Both the position numbers and the translations under genes were made by a program. A DNA stretch of 64,000 nt, from NCBI GenBank assembly GCA_033002965.1, contig JAURVB010013539.1, positions 62,001 through 126,000 of the forward strand. The letters run 5' to 3'. Of this stretch, positions 46,900-59,000 are shown one piece after another; position 1 is the stretch's first letter; each line of letters opens with the position of its first letter. The notes under the pieces were generated by a model that did not search any database, was not told the origin of the DNA, and was given only the letters and a program-made list of their open reading frames with translations. The DNA is from Piper betle (lineage: Eukaryota > Streptophyta > Magnoliopsida > Piperales > Piperaceae).

Positions 46900-49690
46900 T
46901 TTAGTCGGGAGCGAGTCAAGTTTTAATTACAAAACTACCCCCAACTTGGTTTCTCCTCCAAGACTTTCTTCTCAGCCACTTCAACTACCTTCCTCGACCC
47001 CTTGCTGGCGACCAGCGGAGCCCCGCCAGACACCACCCTGGTGACCTCCCTTCTGCCGTCACCACTACCTCACCCGCTTCCTTTTCCTCCCCTTTCCTTT
47101 TCCCTCCTCTCCTTCCCCACTTCCTCCCCCATGGCGCCGCATTCTCAACTCCGGCGTCGTCGTAAGCCACCAACTCCAGCGACAACCTCCAATCACCCTC
47201 CTTCCCTCTCCTTCTCAACTCTTTCCCGGTCTGAGTGACCACATGCACAGCGACCCTGAGTGACTCAAGACTACCGCTTGCATGCACTGTCACCAACGAC
47301 TAGCACCGCCACCGGCCAGTCACGCACCCCTAGCCGACCTCAATTTCCTAGCCAGTTCCTATCACTACCCTCTGGTGATTTCCTTGCCGTTTCCACTGCC
47401 ACACCTCATCCCCGGCCATGTCTCTCTGGCGAGACTTCCTTCCTCCAGCTGACCAGACCCTTATCCTCCCCTTCCTCCACTCTCCCTCAATCAGCCACCT
47501 CTCCAACATGATCCCTTAGACCCTCGGTTGTGCTTGCTGGCAACCCACGACCGTCACCATTGGCGAGTAGCCATTGATGCCGACAATTAGGTATATGTCA
47601 CTGTTGATTGAGTTGTTTTCATTTCGTGGACATGGATTAACGATAGGCCATTGCATAGAATTGGAGAAATTGTGAAGCCATGCTAATTTTCATGACTTTT
47701 ATAATATGAGTATCAGATGATTGGAGAAATTGTGGTGATGAATGTGACGATCGACTCACGATATAGATCGAAGATACATGTAGGTTAAAAGATGGAGATT
47801 GTGATTAGAATTGATGATTAATTTGCATTAGTATACAGGTTGTTGTTCCTTCATATAATGTATATGTCTATGTTGTCTATGTGATTAGGGTTATTTGAAT
47901 GGATTAGGATAGGGTTGTGATGATAAGATATAATGAAAGTGAATGTGAGGGATGAGTGTTATTACATGAATTTAATGGTCGTTGTTAATTTTGCATGAAT
48001 GGATTTAAGGGGATGTTGATCTACATATTATTGACATGATTATGATATGAATGAGAGTTATGTTAAATGTGTGTGAATTGATGTGTGAGATGATAGGGCT
48101 GTGTTTTAATAATGCTGGATGTCTATAATTGAATAGTGTAATGTGATTAGTATTGTATGTTTCATATAACATGAGTATAATTAGTCACATTCAGTTATAG
48201 TATTCATGCATCATGTTGGGTTAGCATGTAGTTTTGATGTGTAGGTACGCTGCTTAGGCACGAAGCCTCGCTTGAAGCTTCTACTAGGTCTATTTAGGAT
48301 TCATTCTCCATTTTTTGTTCTGCTCTATTGTGATTTATGTTATTAACTACAGGACAAGTTAAGTGGTATTTTATTAGATCCCACTTAACTTGGGACATTT
48401 AGTAGATATTTTTCCTGATTAAGAACCCTCGAGGATGAGATCCCTCAAGTTTGTTTTCGAAAATGAAATCCACCTCAAGTTGCCTACGGGCTTATTATAT
48501 AAATCCCTACCGAGGCCTATTTATAATTTTATTGAGTTTTTAGTGAAACGAGAAATGGTGAAACCGACTCGCACGTACCATGAGTGGGTGCATGTACTAG
48601 TCTCAATGGGGCTTTGGATTAGTGCGAGGGCTGTTCCATTCCTGTGGGATCCTGACAACTCTGCATTTTGAGTTCCTTACCTCGGAGAAATGTGGAGGTA
48701 TAAGGGTACTATTAATATAATACACGTCCGGACATATGGTTTAAAGTGTGTTGAAGGCGATTGCTTGAGAGTACTCTGCCTTCATACTTAAGGCCAGGAG
48801 AAATATAGAGGAAAGGAGAGGGTTCAGGATACACTAGTAATCCTAAGGGATCAGAAAAATGTGAAAATGCCAAGAGAGGCAACAGCAGGCCAGTGCAGTT
48901 TAGGATGCTATCGTATGCAACTTGTGGCTCCTTAATAGATGCCCTTTAGAAAGTCAACTGAAAGTACAAATATGTTTTTCTTCTCATGAGAGTTAGCTCT
49001 CATGAACAGTTTGATATAGTTATATTTTTGGACCAGTAACATTCATTATTAACTTATTTTTATTATATACGTAGGTGATGATTAGGAGATGATATGTCAG
49101 CTAGGAGTGAGGAGTAATGATGTCTCTTGCACACAGACATATTGATGTTAAAATGCTTTATTTTTTACTGATGATATAATGTTATGATGAAACTATGGTG
49201 ATAGTAAGATGTTGGTAATAACATGCAATCATGATGAGGTAATGTGACATCTGTTTTAGTAAATATGTTTAAATATTGAATATGTTTAACACGTGGGTCA
49301 AGATTCAACCTTGGAATTGAAATATGAATGCCAATTTTAGAATGTTAGTCATGCATAATGGAAATGGTTGTGTGTACATAATAGTTTTAATGTTGTGTTA
49401 TATATACATTATTTGATAGGGTGGCCCCTTATCGCACTTTTAGGAGAGCACTGCTGTTTTATTTCTGAAAATTTATCAATTTTTTCAGTGATTATTTTTT
49501 ATTATGATTTGGTAGACATGACATTCATGTAGTATCATGTTACGTTCCAATCATTTCATTTATATATTGTAATGATTATCTTCTATCTTATGATGCCGAT
49601 AATAGATTCATTCAAATTAGGTTCAGGTTCACAATTTCATCGGGTGACCCGTAACATTCCGATTCGATTCGCGAGTGTGCCGGATTTAAT
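46900..49690 (-). mobile_element. LTR-like element, family A, copy 4 (minus orientation, longest)
   Basis: Contains in order (plus coordinates) a C-rich block 46,940-47,510, a middle part with GTGTAGGTACGCTGCTTAGG and GCTTCTACTAGGTCTATTTA (48,240-48,300), the GGATGAGATCCCTCAAGTTT block (48,435), the GAGAGTACTCTGCC block (48,768) and the AGATGCCCTTTAGAAAG to GGGTGGCCCC end. It ends in GTGCCGGATTTAATGTACT. The C-rich block opens 80-100-codon frames (47,002-47,511 plus; 46,985-47,296 minus), but their P/S/T-rich text matches no family. No polyprotein is seen. Confidence 0.55.
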
Positions 49691-49693
49691 GTA

Positions 49694-49696
<3 letters not shown>

Positions 49697-49734
<38 letters not shown>

Positions 49735-49735
49735 T
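49697..49735. repeat. (AT)n microsatellite
   Basis: About 38 bases of pure AT dinucleotide directly after the end of LTR-like copy 4. Confidence 0.9.
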
Positions 49736-51683
49736 TTATAATTTTTCATAACAGAAAATATTTAAAAATAATTTTTAAATTCTCCCAAAAACTAGGCGGG
49801 ATAAAATTAATCCCGCCGAGTTTTCTGTTTAAAAATTGAAATGGGTCGTATGCAACCCATGTAATGACCGTGGGCCATTAAATATGTTTTTCTAATAAAA
49901 TAGTAAAGAAATAACCATTTCGAATTTGATTAAAATGATAACGGTAGAACTTACTCAATACTCATGATTTACTAATCCGCTTAGATTATTCCCATTTTAA
50001 TTGAAGATCTCCACAACTTACCATACTCGAGAATTTCGCCTAAGTCTTTCAAAATTGTTTCTTGACCCCAGTTAATTAACACTTATTAATAAAAGGAGAA
50101 CTAAAATTCGTCCTCTCATGAAAAATAGAAATTCAAACATTCAAAATACATCAAAACAACTATAATATATTTATTATTATAATCTATCTCTTCAATTTAT
50201 TAGTTTAGGAAAATAAGAATCTATCATCTTCTTAATCTATTTTGAGTTTATTTATCTATAAATTGCGCATGCAGTAGCATCTATGTTTAGTTTAGGATTA
50301 TAATTAAGATGTGTGTGGGAAGCAGTAACTTCTTTATGAAGTGATCACTCCATTAATTTAGTCTAATCATTAACATGAATAATTCGGTAATCATGCCATG
50401 CAATCAAGTAACTAATCAACCGTTATTTCATCAAATGTTCTGGTAGCAGTTATAAGGTGGCTTCCAAAACTGGCGACATGATCAGATAGATGGTCCTCAT
50501 AAGAAACTTCCAAGTTAAGAAATTGGGAAATGATTTGTGAAGCTCAACAACTTCCTCATAATTAAATCAGTCCAATGTTCGAATCAGAATCATTGCACAA
50601 ATTCTGAACTTTTTTCTCGTACTTAAATGTCTAATCATATAATTAGTTAATGACCATCTCAAGTATGCTTCCCAACTTTATGGAAGCAACACCAAGATAA
50701 GCAGATACGAAGAACTATTTTAAGGCTGCTTGATTTAAAATGTCAACTACCCATTTAAATCTGTTCTCTGGAATGTATCAACTTCACTCTCTGCCAAATG
50801 TTAAAATGAGTTGATGAGGCCTTCACTTTTTCATCTTCCAAAGACTAAAAACTTTAGATTAGACAAGTCCTTGTAAAATGAGGAAGTCAACTGATATTCA
50901 ATGGAAGCAGTGCCATGCCATTCAATAACATCACTAATATCTTACGCTGACAACTACTACTCCAGAAATAAACGAAGGATATCATAATCACATTATTACT
51001 CTTCTGGTTTGCTTTCTTACAATTGTAAAGCTTGACACCAGCCCTACTAATTAAAACTACAGCACAAAACGAGGGCATTCAAGATGTCTAGGAGCTCATG
51101 CTTTCATAAATATATTGTTGAAATTATTATAAGCAGATAATTTTACCAACTCAAAATCAAACATTATAATTTTTTTGGTATATTATAAAAAAATCTTTGA
51201 ACAGAATCTAATGAGAGGAAGACAAAAGTGGCTTCAGCCGTTATAATTGGTTGCTAGTTCCAAACCGTATAGTTGTGGGATAAGAGCGGCAAAGAGACAA
51301 AGCGAGGTGTAATACTGTGTTGGAGAGGAGAGGTACCCAATCCACCAAGCTTCTTGTGTATGCAATCATGGCCGACTCCAACTCCTTCAATTAGCAAGGA
51401 TGCCCACTCGGGCAGTCCTCATTCATTCCACCATCTTGGACTCAGACATGGTCTCAGCCTCATTGGTGCAGGGTTTAAGCTGTGTTGCAGAGGAGAAGAT
51501 TGGTGGTGCTGGTGAGTGCTGAAAAGGCTGCCATTTCCATGGAGAGGGCATGTGGGATTGGTTTTTGGACGTGGTAGAACAAGGAAAGAAAGCTTGAAGG
51601 GTAAGTTGTGAACTGTCTGTTGAAGTGGAAGTCGAAATCTTTGTTGGGTTATTCTGTTTTTGGAAAGATTCGGGGAGATTAGG
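49736..51683. other. Spacer and upstream region of RopGEF
   Basis: No gene is recognised to about 51,240. The G/A-rich part from about 51,270 to 51,683 is the probable RopGEF 5' leader. An open frame at 51,273-51,515 inside it has no recognisable domain and is not called. Confidence 0.4.
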
Positions 51684-53937
51684 ATGGGGAATGGGGTGGG
51701 AGAGAGGGATGAGGGGATTGATGGAGATGAGCTTTCCTTGGCTTCTAACGGGGATGTGAAGAGCCAGGGTAGTTTGATGGAATCGAATTACTCTCCTTCG
51801 GCTTGGTCGATGGTTGACAATGATGCCGATAATTGCTTATCTCTTGATGTGCTTGGAGAAGGAGATAAGACACCGGTTGAGGATGAGAAGCTTGAAAAGG
51901 GTGGAGCAATATCTGGTACTATTTGGTTTATCTCCATCTTCTAAACATCTGTTTTAATTTTGTTCAAGATGAACCTCTAATTGTGTTGTTTGATTTTGTG
52001 GATACTAATTTTTTTAAAATTCAATTTGAACTTGTTGAAAGAATAATCTGTATACATTTGTCACGTGTGTATATGTGTCAATAGAAATGGAGATGATGAA
52101 AGAGAGGTTTGCGAAACTGTTGCTTGGGGAAGATATGTCTGGATCTGGTAATGGAGTCTGCAGTGCCCTTGCAATCTCAAATGCCATCACCAATCTTTGT
52201 GGTACGATTTTCCTTACTTAGTCCTGTGATGTTTGTTTAATAATCTACCTTCTGATGTTTGCCGTTGTGATATTTGTCTCTCCTAGCCACTATTTTTGGA
52301 CAGCTATGGAGATTGGAGCCTTTGTCTCCCGAGAAAAAATCAATGTGGAGAAGAGAGATGAATTGGCTTCTATCTGTGAGTGACCATATTGTGGAAATGG
52401 TTCCCTCTTGGCAAACTCTTTCTGATGGAAGCAAATTGGAGGTGCGTTGTATGCATTGTGCTTTATCATTTCTCGGCATATTGAGATCATAGATTTGAGG
52501 CTCTTAAAATTCTTGACTGTATGTGGTTTTCATAACACATTGACCTGACTTTTTGTCTCTGAAACTAACCTTAGGGTACTATTGTTGATTTTCTATGTTC
52601 ATTTTTTGCAGGTTATGACTTGCAGACCAAGATCGGATTTATTCATTAATTTACCAGCATTGTGCAAATTGGACAACATGCTTCTTGTAAGCTAATCACC
52701 TCCTTTTACAACTTGGTCATTTTCTGGTATTAGTTTTTTGGGATTAATATTCATGAGAAGATATTTTCTTTTTCATAGGAAACACTGGATAGTTTTTGTG
52801 ATACTGAGTTCTGGTATGTAGACCAAGGGATTGTGCCACAGGATTCAGATGTTTCACTATCCCTATCACAGCTAATACAGCGTCAAGGTGAGAAATGGTG
52901 GTTGCCCATGCCCCATGTCCCTCCTGATGGTCTCAAGGAGACTACAAGGAAGAATTTGCTCCACAAACGTGAATCTGCTAATCAAATCCTAAAAGCAGCA
53001 ATGGCTATCAATAGTGCTGCACTAGCAGAGATGGATATCCCTGACTCATTCTTGGATACACTCCCAAAGGTTTGATTCATCAGTCTTGTTTTGTAAGTCC
53101 ACATACAGTTTATTCACTCTGCCAAGTATTCAACATTGATTGCTGTACACTCTGGATTCTTAATTATATTAGTTAACATATAGTAATTTGCCTGTGGTCT
53201 ATAAGCCATGATTTATCACGTTTAAGCAATTTCACTACTTTTCACATTTGGTAAGCAAAAGTCTCATACTAGTATTTGATATTACTTGTTCGTATCAGAA
53301 TGGAAAAGCAATCCTCGGAGAATTTATACACAAATGCATCAATTCTGAACGGTTTTCACCTGAATATCTTCTTGATTGTCTTCAATTGCATTCTGAACAC
53401 CGAGCTCTAGAAATGGCGAACCGCATTGAAACATCACTTTGCATTTGGCGGCAAAGGTTGCATTCTAAACATATCCATAATTCTCAAAATGCTTCCAAGG
53501 CAACATGGAATGGTATCAGAGAATTGCTAATGGATGGATATAAACTAGAACCACTTGCTGAAAGGGCTGAAAGCGTTTTTGATATGCTTGAAGCAGAGGT
53601 TCCCAGGCCTTCCACAAACAACTTTGGATGTGAGCAAGATCCAATGCAATCAGGTTAGAGCTTATAATCTCTTCTTTTTGTAAACTAGAGATGATATATT
53701 TTGTTGTGTTCAACTTCTTGACATCTTAAACTCATATTTCAGGATGTTGGGAAGTCTATTCTAGAGAGCTACTCCAGAGTCTTGGAAAGTATAGCTTCAA
53801 ACATTGTAGCAAGAATTGATGACCTTCTACATGTGGATGGTTTGGTAACACAGAAAGATAATTTCTCCTCCATAACCACAGTGAACATAATGTCTCATAA
53901 TAAAAGTGTGCCCATTCCTTCTTCCCCACCTCCCTGA
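51684..53937 (+). CDS. RopGEF (PRONE domain), frameshifted near the 3' end
   Basis: Seven exons: 51684-51915, 52085-52201, 52287-52441, 52612-52686, 52779-53069, 53299-53653 and 53743-53937; about 472 residues after discounting one extra base. After a variable acidic N-terminus ([20 protein letters not shown]) the plant-specific PRONE domain starts at [20 protein letters not shown]. It continues with [83 protein letters not shown] and [25 protein letters not shown] proteins swap GDP for GTP on ROP/RAC GTPases at the plasma membrane, controlling polarity and tip growth. One extra base at about 53,590 pushes the frame off. Dropping it restores [19 protein letters not shown], which splices in phase to [20 protein letters not shown]. 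Read as given, the protein loses the end of PRONE. The C-terminal tail is short. Confidence 0.88.
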
Positions 53938-55574
53938 ATCACTTCCTATCAGACAGCATTCACTTCCCTTGGTTTTCACCTGTTGTTAGCCCTGTAAAAA
54001 ACCAGCTGTCTAATAGCATATATTGAGCCAATTATGGGCTCAATGAGAAGAAAAAGTTCTGTCTACCTTATGAAAGTAAGAAATGGCCCTGATAGAGGTA
54101 CATTTGCAAACATAAATTGGGAAGGACTCATAACTAGTCCTTCCAGGCCATTTTAATGGCAAAAAAGTGGAAGAAGTGACCTAACAATGGGGTGAAAATG
54201 TTTGAGCCATTCTTCATTGTGCAGGTCTTCCTTTTGTCTGTGCTGCATCTTGTGAGTGAACAGCTTGGTTGGATATATATACTTTTCTCAGTTTAGCCAG
54301 TAGTGGTGAAAGCATTATTTAGACTTATATTGATGTGAAATTCATCTAAGATATAACTGGATGTAAATGGTGAGCCTTGTTCTCTTCTGGTTTTCTTGTG
54401 AAACTGTGGCTATGGCTTTCATGTTACTTTAGCCACTGCAATACCTCTTTACTTGTTCTTATCAAACACTCTGAATTCATTTGTTAGCTTGCTTTAGTAC
54501 TCACAATCACAGCAGAGTTGCATCATTGATGTATCAATAACGACCTATTCTGATTGTGCACAGTTCATATTGTTTTTATTGTGTTGTTTGTGACGATCTC
54601 GGGATATATTTGATGTGTTTGCTAGCAAAACAGAGTATTCATTGCCTTTATAACGTGAATAGCCCATTGATTAACAGAGATATACTGAATTACAATTGAT
54701 TGCCAAATTGTTTGTCTTTAATCTCAAAGACCCAAATTCATGCTCTGATTGACTGCTAAACCTCATCATTAACATCATTGTTTTAACTTGTGCATTTAAT
54801 TAAAACTAATTATCATTAACATGAGATGAAAGAAATTTTAGTAGACAATAATGCAATTCCTGCCGACCATATTGAACTAACAATATCAGGTCAGGACTAT
54901 TTTTGATGTGGGCAAAACACTCGCTCAATTTTCTTCCAAGTGGACGATTTAAGTTATATAGTTAAATAACTTTTCACCTGTAATATTATTCATTTATTAT
55001 GATTAAAATTATTGACTTCAACAATTTGAGGATGTCTCTCACAGAGGAGGAACTATGACCAAAAAAAGTGAAAAGAAACCAAAATCAAACAATTATAACA
55101 ACACGACTCAAAAACCATTGATGCCCAAAAATTACAAATTACAATAATCAGCAACTCTGCTACCTCTTCCACGTAGGAGAGCCATTTTATTTTATTTTTT
55201 TGGAGAGCCTAAAAGTTTGGAGCCCTAGTGGGCACCCTTGATTGTACATTCAACCCAAGCCGGTTTAACTGTGGCCAATTAACAAGACCATAAAACAAAT
55301 ACACACACATAAATGAAATTTACAAAATGCCAAAGATGTGTCAACATCTAAAAAAATCAGAAGAAAAGACTTTCGGATTATCTCCACTTATTTATCCTTG
55401 TTGGCTAAGACTAAAACTCTGCTTAAACCGGTTAAACCTTTTATACTGGCTTATTTATGTACGCAGTAGAATAATAATAATAGTTTATAATAGTCTCTCG
55501 ACTTTATCTATAAATTTTTTGGCTTTTTAATTATTTATGACTATTAAATTAAACTAATGATAAATATTATAGGC

Positions 55575-55611
<37 letters not shown>

Positions 55612-55700
55612 TATTATTATTATAATTATAATGATAATTAACCATTAGCTAACTAACCTAGGCTATGGGCCGTGTGATAACGTGGGCATGTATGTATCGT
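53938..55700. other. Spacer between RopGEF and CBF/DREB1 gene
   Basis: RopGEF 3' UTR then AT-rich DNA. Open frames here (for example 55,327-55,530) show no family match. Confidence 0.45.
55580..55640. repeat. (AAT)n/(ATT)n palindromic microsatellite
   Basis: About nine ATA/AAT units run directly into four to five ATT units. The two halves are mutually complementary and could fold into a hairpin. It lies about 70 bases beyond the stop codon of the minus-strand CBF/DREB1 gene. Confidence 0.85.
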
Positions 55701-56399
55701 TCAAATCGAGTGTTTCCACAGAATGGCGTCATCCGCGGAGCTGATGACGTCATCGTGCACCTCAACCTCGCGGCCCAGTAAGTTGGCCGGCGGCGGCGGC
55801 ATCAGCAGCCCCTCCGCCAACTCCCTCAGCAGCGCCGGCATCCCGAAAACGACCTCGTCGTCGAACCCCGCAGCCGCCGCCGCCGCCGAAGAGCTGCTCT
55901 CGGGGGGAACGACGGCCGCCGGCCGGTACATCTCCAGCGGCCCGCGTCGCCGCCTTCCTTATGCCGGCCGGGTCGGCCGAGTCCGGGGCCGGGAGGACCC
56001 GCGCGGAGTCGGCGAAGTTGAGGCACGCCGAGGGGCCGTGGAAGGCCAATGCGGCCACGTCGTGGGCCCGCGCCGCCATCTCGCGCCGTCGGGTACGTCC
56101 CCAGCCATATCCGGTTCCGGCTGCCGGGCTGCCGCACCTCGCACACCCACTTCCCGCCGTTGCGCAGCCGCACGCCCCGGAACACCTGCGTGCCGCGTCT
56201 CCCGGAACTTCTTCCTCCCCGCCCGCTTCTTCGGAAAATTGACCGACAAATTCACTCCCGCCGGGGCCGCCGCCCCCACCGAAGCCGTTGCCGTCACCGC
56301 CGCCTCGGCCGTGTTCACGACCTCGTCGTCGGACGCTCCGCCGCCGGAAGACAAGTAGGAAGCATTGGAGAGTTCCCAATTGAAAACGTCCATTATCAT
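55701..56399 (-). pseudogene. CBF/DREB1-type AP2/ERF gene with three +1 indels
   Basis: Intronless, as CBF genes are. The N-terminus reads [20 protein letters not shown]; a second Met two codons in is an alternative start. The CBF signature [16 protein letters not shown] precedes the AP2 domain. The frame then breaks: the AP2 text [20 protein letters not shown] and [10 protein letters not shown] is one frame over. [20 protein letters not shown] and [13 protein letters not shown] sit in a second frame. The end, [29 protein letters not shown] and DDAILWKHSI-stop, is back in the starting frame. Extra bases lie near 56,186-56,190, 56,083-56,088 and 55,936. The usual DSAW signature lacks its Trp. 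Family role: cold-responsive activator binding CRT/DRE (CCGAC) promoters. Read literally no functional AP2 domain is made; whether this is decay or sequencing error in GC-rich DNA is open. Confidence 0.88.
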
Positions 56400-59000
56400 A
56401 ATAAGTGCTTACTCACTTAAAGCAGATAAAGATTTGGAGTCTACGAATATGAGAGGATTCTGTTGTTGTTGGTAGTTAGTTAAGCGGGAATGGATTGTAT
56501 ATTTATTTACGTGCCTGTTATTAAGTGATTGAGTTGATCAGATATGGGGAATGCCAGCTCAGGGCGGACGCGGTGGGGGAGAAGCATGCAGCTCCAAGTG
56601 GTGAGGAGGAGACAGTTAAGAGAAGGGGGAAGGCGTTTGACAAGTTGTAGCACTACTGGATACTACGCGGTGGAGACCTTTGCTTAGGTGATGGGAAAAG
56701 GTTCTTGGTCACAAAACTAGACTGTCTATGACGTGTCACTTTCCTTTGGATAAATCATTCCCTTCCTCCTAAGCCCGTTGTTTCTGGTGGGGATCAGGTT
56801 GGGCCCGATCAGGATGCCAATGGTTTGGTCGCTAGGGCGATTAATTGAAATCGTAAGTATTAATTGAAATAGTAAGTATTTGATATTCATGACCGAATTC
56901 GAAACTCATATTTAAATGTTTGAGTTCGAACTCAAATCATTTGAGTCAAGTTTGAATCAAAATGTTCGACTCTACTCGACTCGATTATAATTCATACTTG
57001 ATTCGAAATTGACTTGTAGTTCGATTCAATAAAATAATATAATAATATAGCCTTTATAATATATATGTATATATATATTAATAGTTTTAATTGTAACTAG
57101 TTATGTTTATTTATATATAATATAGTAACAAAATATTGAGATGAAATAGTAGGTATTCAAGTTCAAGACTTGGAGGTCGTGGGTTAATCCACTCTAACTT
57201 TATTTATTTTAAGTTAGTTCGAGTTCTGTTTGTTCGCTCGTCTAACAACCCTAGTGACTAGTGATAATATTACACCCTTTTCTTTTTGGATTATGGGGAA
57301 TATGATGTGGAACGGTCGAAGTATGTGAACTTGAGGCATTATGTGATGTATGCTGCAAATAAACAAGAAAATTTGTTGTACTAAGGATAATTCTCTCTCT
57401 CTTTTTGATGAAAATGCTTTTCCACGTTAGGAGCTACGACGTTTTCGTTTCATCTAATTTGTTTTGTACTTCATTATAGATAAGACCATAACATGAGGTG
57501 GAATAGTTACCAGAAGAAAGATAAATAGAAGCACGTTGAAAGAAAAGTTAAGAAATTCTAAATTATAAAAATGTGTTCTTTTTTTCTTCAAAATCATTAA
57601 ATGAAATGTTAAAATCGTGCATCGAAATTTATTGGACTACTCAAAAGTATTTCTTAGTCCAATTGTAAGCATCACAGTTATGGACATACAAGCAATGTCT
57701 AGAAACTAGAAAGAAGTAGTCCTCGAAGCAGTCTTTCACTCATTTCAACGCCAGACAACGATTGTCTGCCACATTGAAGTGATGGTATGTGTTTGTTTCA
57801 GAGACCAAGTCCATCCGATGGATCTTATGGAAGAGTTCTGTTATAGAAATCTTTGGGTAGGCCAACCAGCCTCCTAATGGCAAGTGAACGCGGCTCCGTG
57901 TGTGGTGACTGATGGTAGCGAGACCGTACTACGGAAAGATTAATGGTGAGCCAGCCTTAATCCTTGGACTCGTTCTTCCAAACTTGCTCAAACTTTTAAG
58001 TGTGACCACTAGAAAGCTATAGTTCTCATTAGAGGTGAGCCAGCATCTAGAACACTATCTTCTCTTCCTATGTTTGGGAGGGAAAAATTTTATAAGATAT
58101 TTAGAAAAGATTATCACAAAATTCTTTTTATTAAAATTATAAAAAGTAACAATACTCACAGAATAACATTTCTGGATTACAGTTATTGGAATAGTTTTGT
58201 TTCTGCATTTAAAAAATAAAATAAAATACCAATCCTTTCTTTTTGTTTTCTAATATTTTCTTAAGCACACATTCAAGTCGTCATCATCACAATTTTATAT
58301 TTTTGAATGAATAAGTTTAAAATAACGCAATTAAATACCTATTAGCTAGGTTTGCCGAACTTTGGGTTGCCACAATTACGTTGGCAAATTATGAATTTTT
58401 TCCAGTTAATGCATAATTTTTATACTTAAAAACATGCCCCCATCCCAAAGAACCAAGAGGGATGATGTTTTATAAGGAGGTTATTAATAATTTCAGGGAT
58501 TTGACATAATTTTCACTCATCCACCAATGAGATTTTGCCCAAAAATTTCAAAATTCCATTGAAAATAAAAAAAAATTACTGAAATAAGTGACTTTCCTCT
58601 TTTCCTATTAGCGGGTATGGGCACTGATATCTCACGCTGCCATTGAGATTTTGGTTACATAAACATAGCAATGGAGTTTATAGTTTTGATGTAAAACTTG
58701 AACCGTCCTCCTGAGGGTTTTACTATCAGTTCAGCTATTACATGAATCAGGTCAGTAGGGTCTAGCTTTTTTTACCGTAGTTCATGTATGATATGGTATA
58801 AGTTTGCCCGGCTTTAGCATCCTTTACCACTCAATACACCTATTTAGATGTTGTACGCCCAGCTTTTTCACGTTTGGTCTAGTTGAGTCGCATATAGTTA
58901 GATGTTAGGACCGTGTCTTTTATGTGCCTTTTGTGTGATTACCGTGTGTTTGATGACTTTTCTAACCATCCTAACCCCCCTTTGGGACTGGCATAATAAT
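56400..59000. other. Spacer upstream of CBF/DREB1; repeat fragments
   Basis: The first few hundred bases are the CBF/DREB1 upstream region. About 56,880-57,250 carries the GAGCTCGA-type repeat, including AGTAGGTATTCAAGTTCAAG and GGAGGTCGTGGGTTAATCCA. Similar text lies on the minus strand at about 61,280-61,345. The rest is AT-rich with no recognised gene; a moderately GC-rich patch at 57,720-58,060 is unassigned. Confidence 0.45.

Noticed and set aside
47002..47511. Plus-strand open frames rich in P, S and T
   Set aside because: They lie in the C-rich part of LTR-like copy 4, have no domain, and overlap an equally open minus frame.
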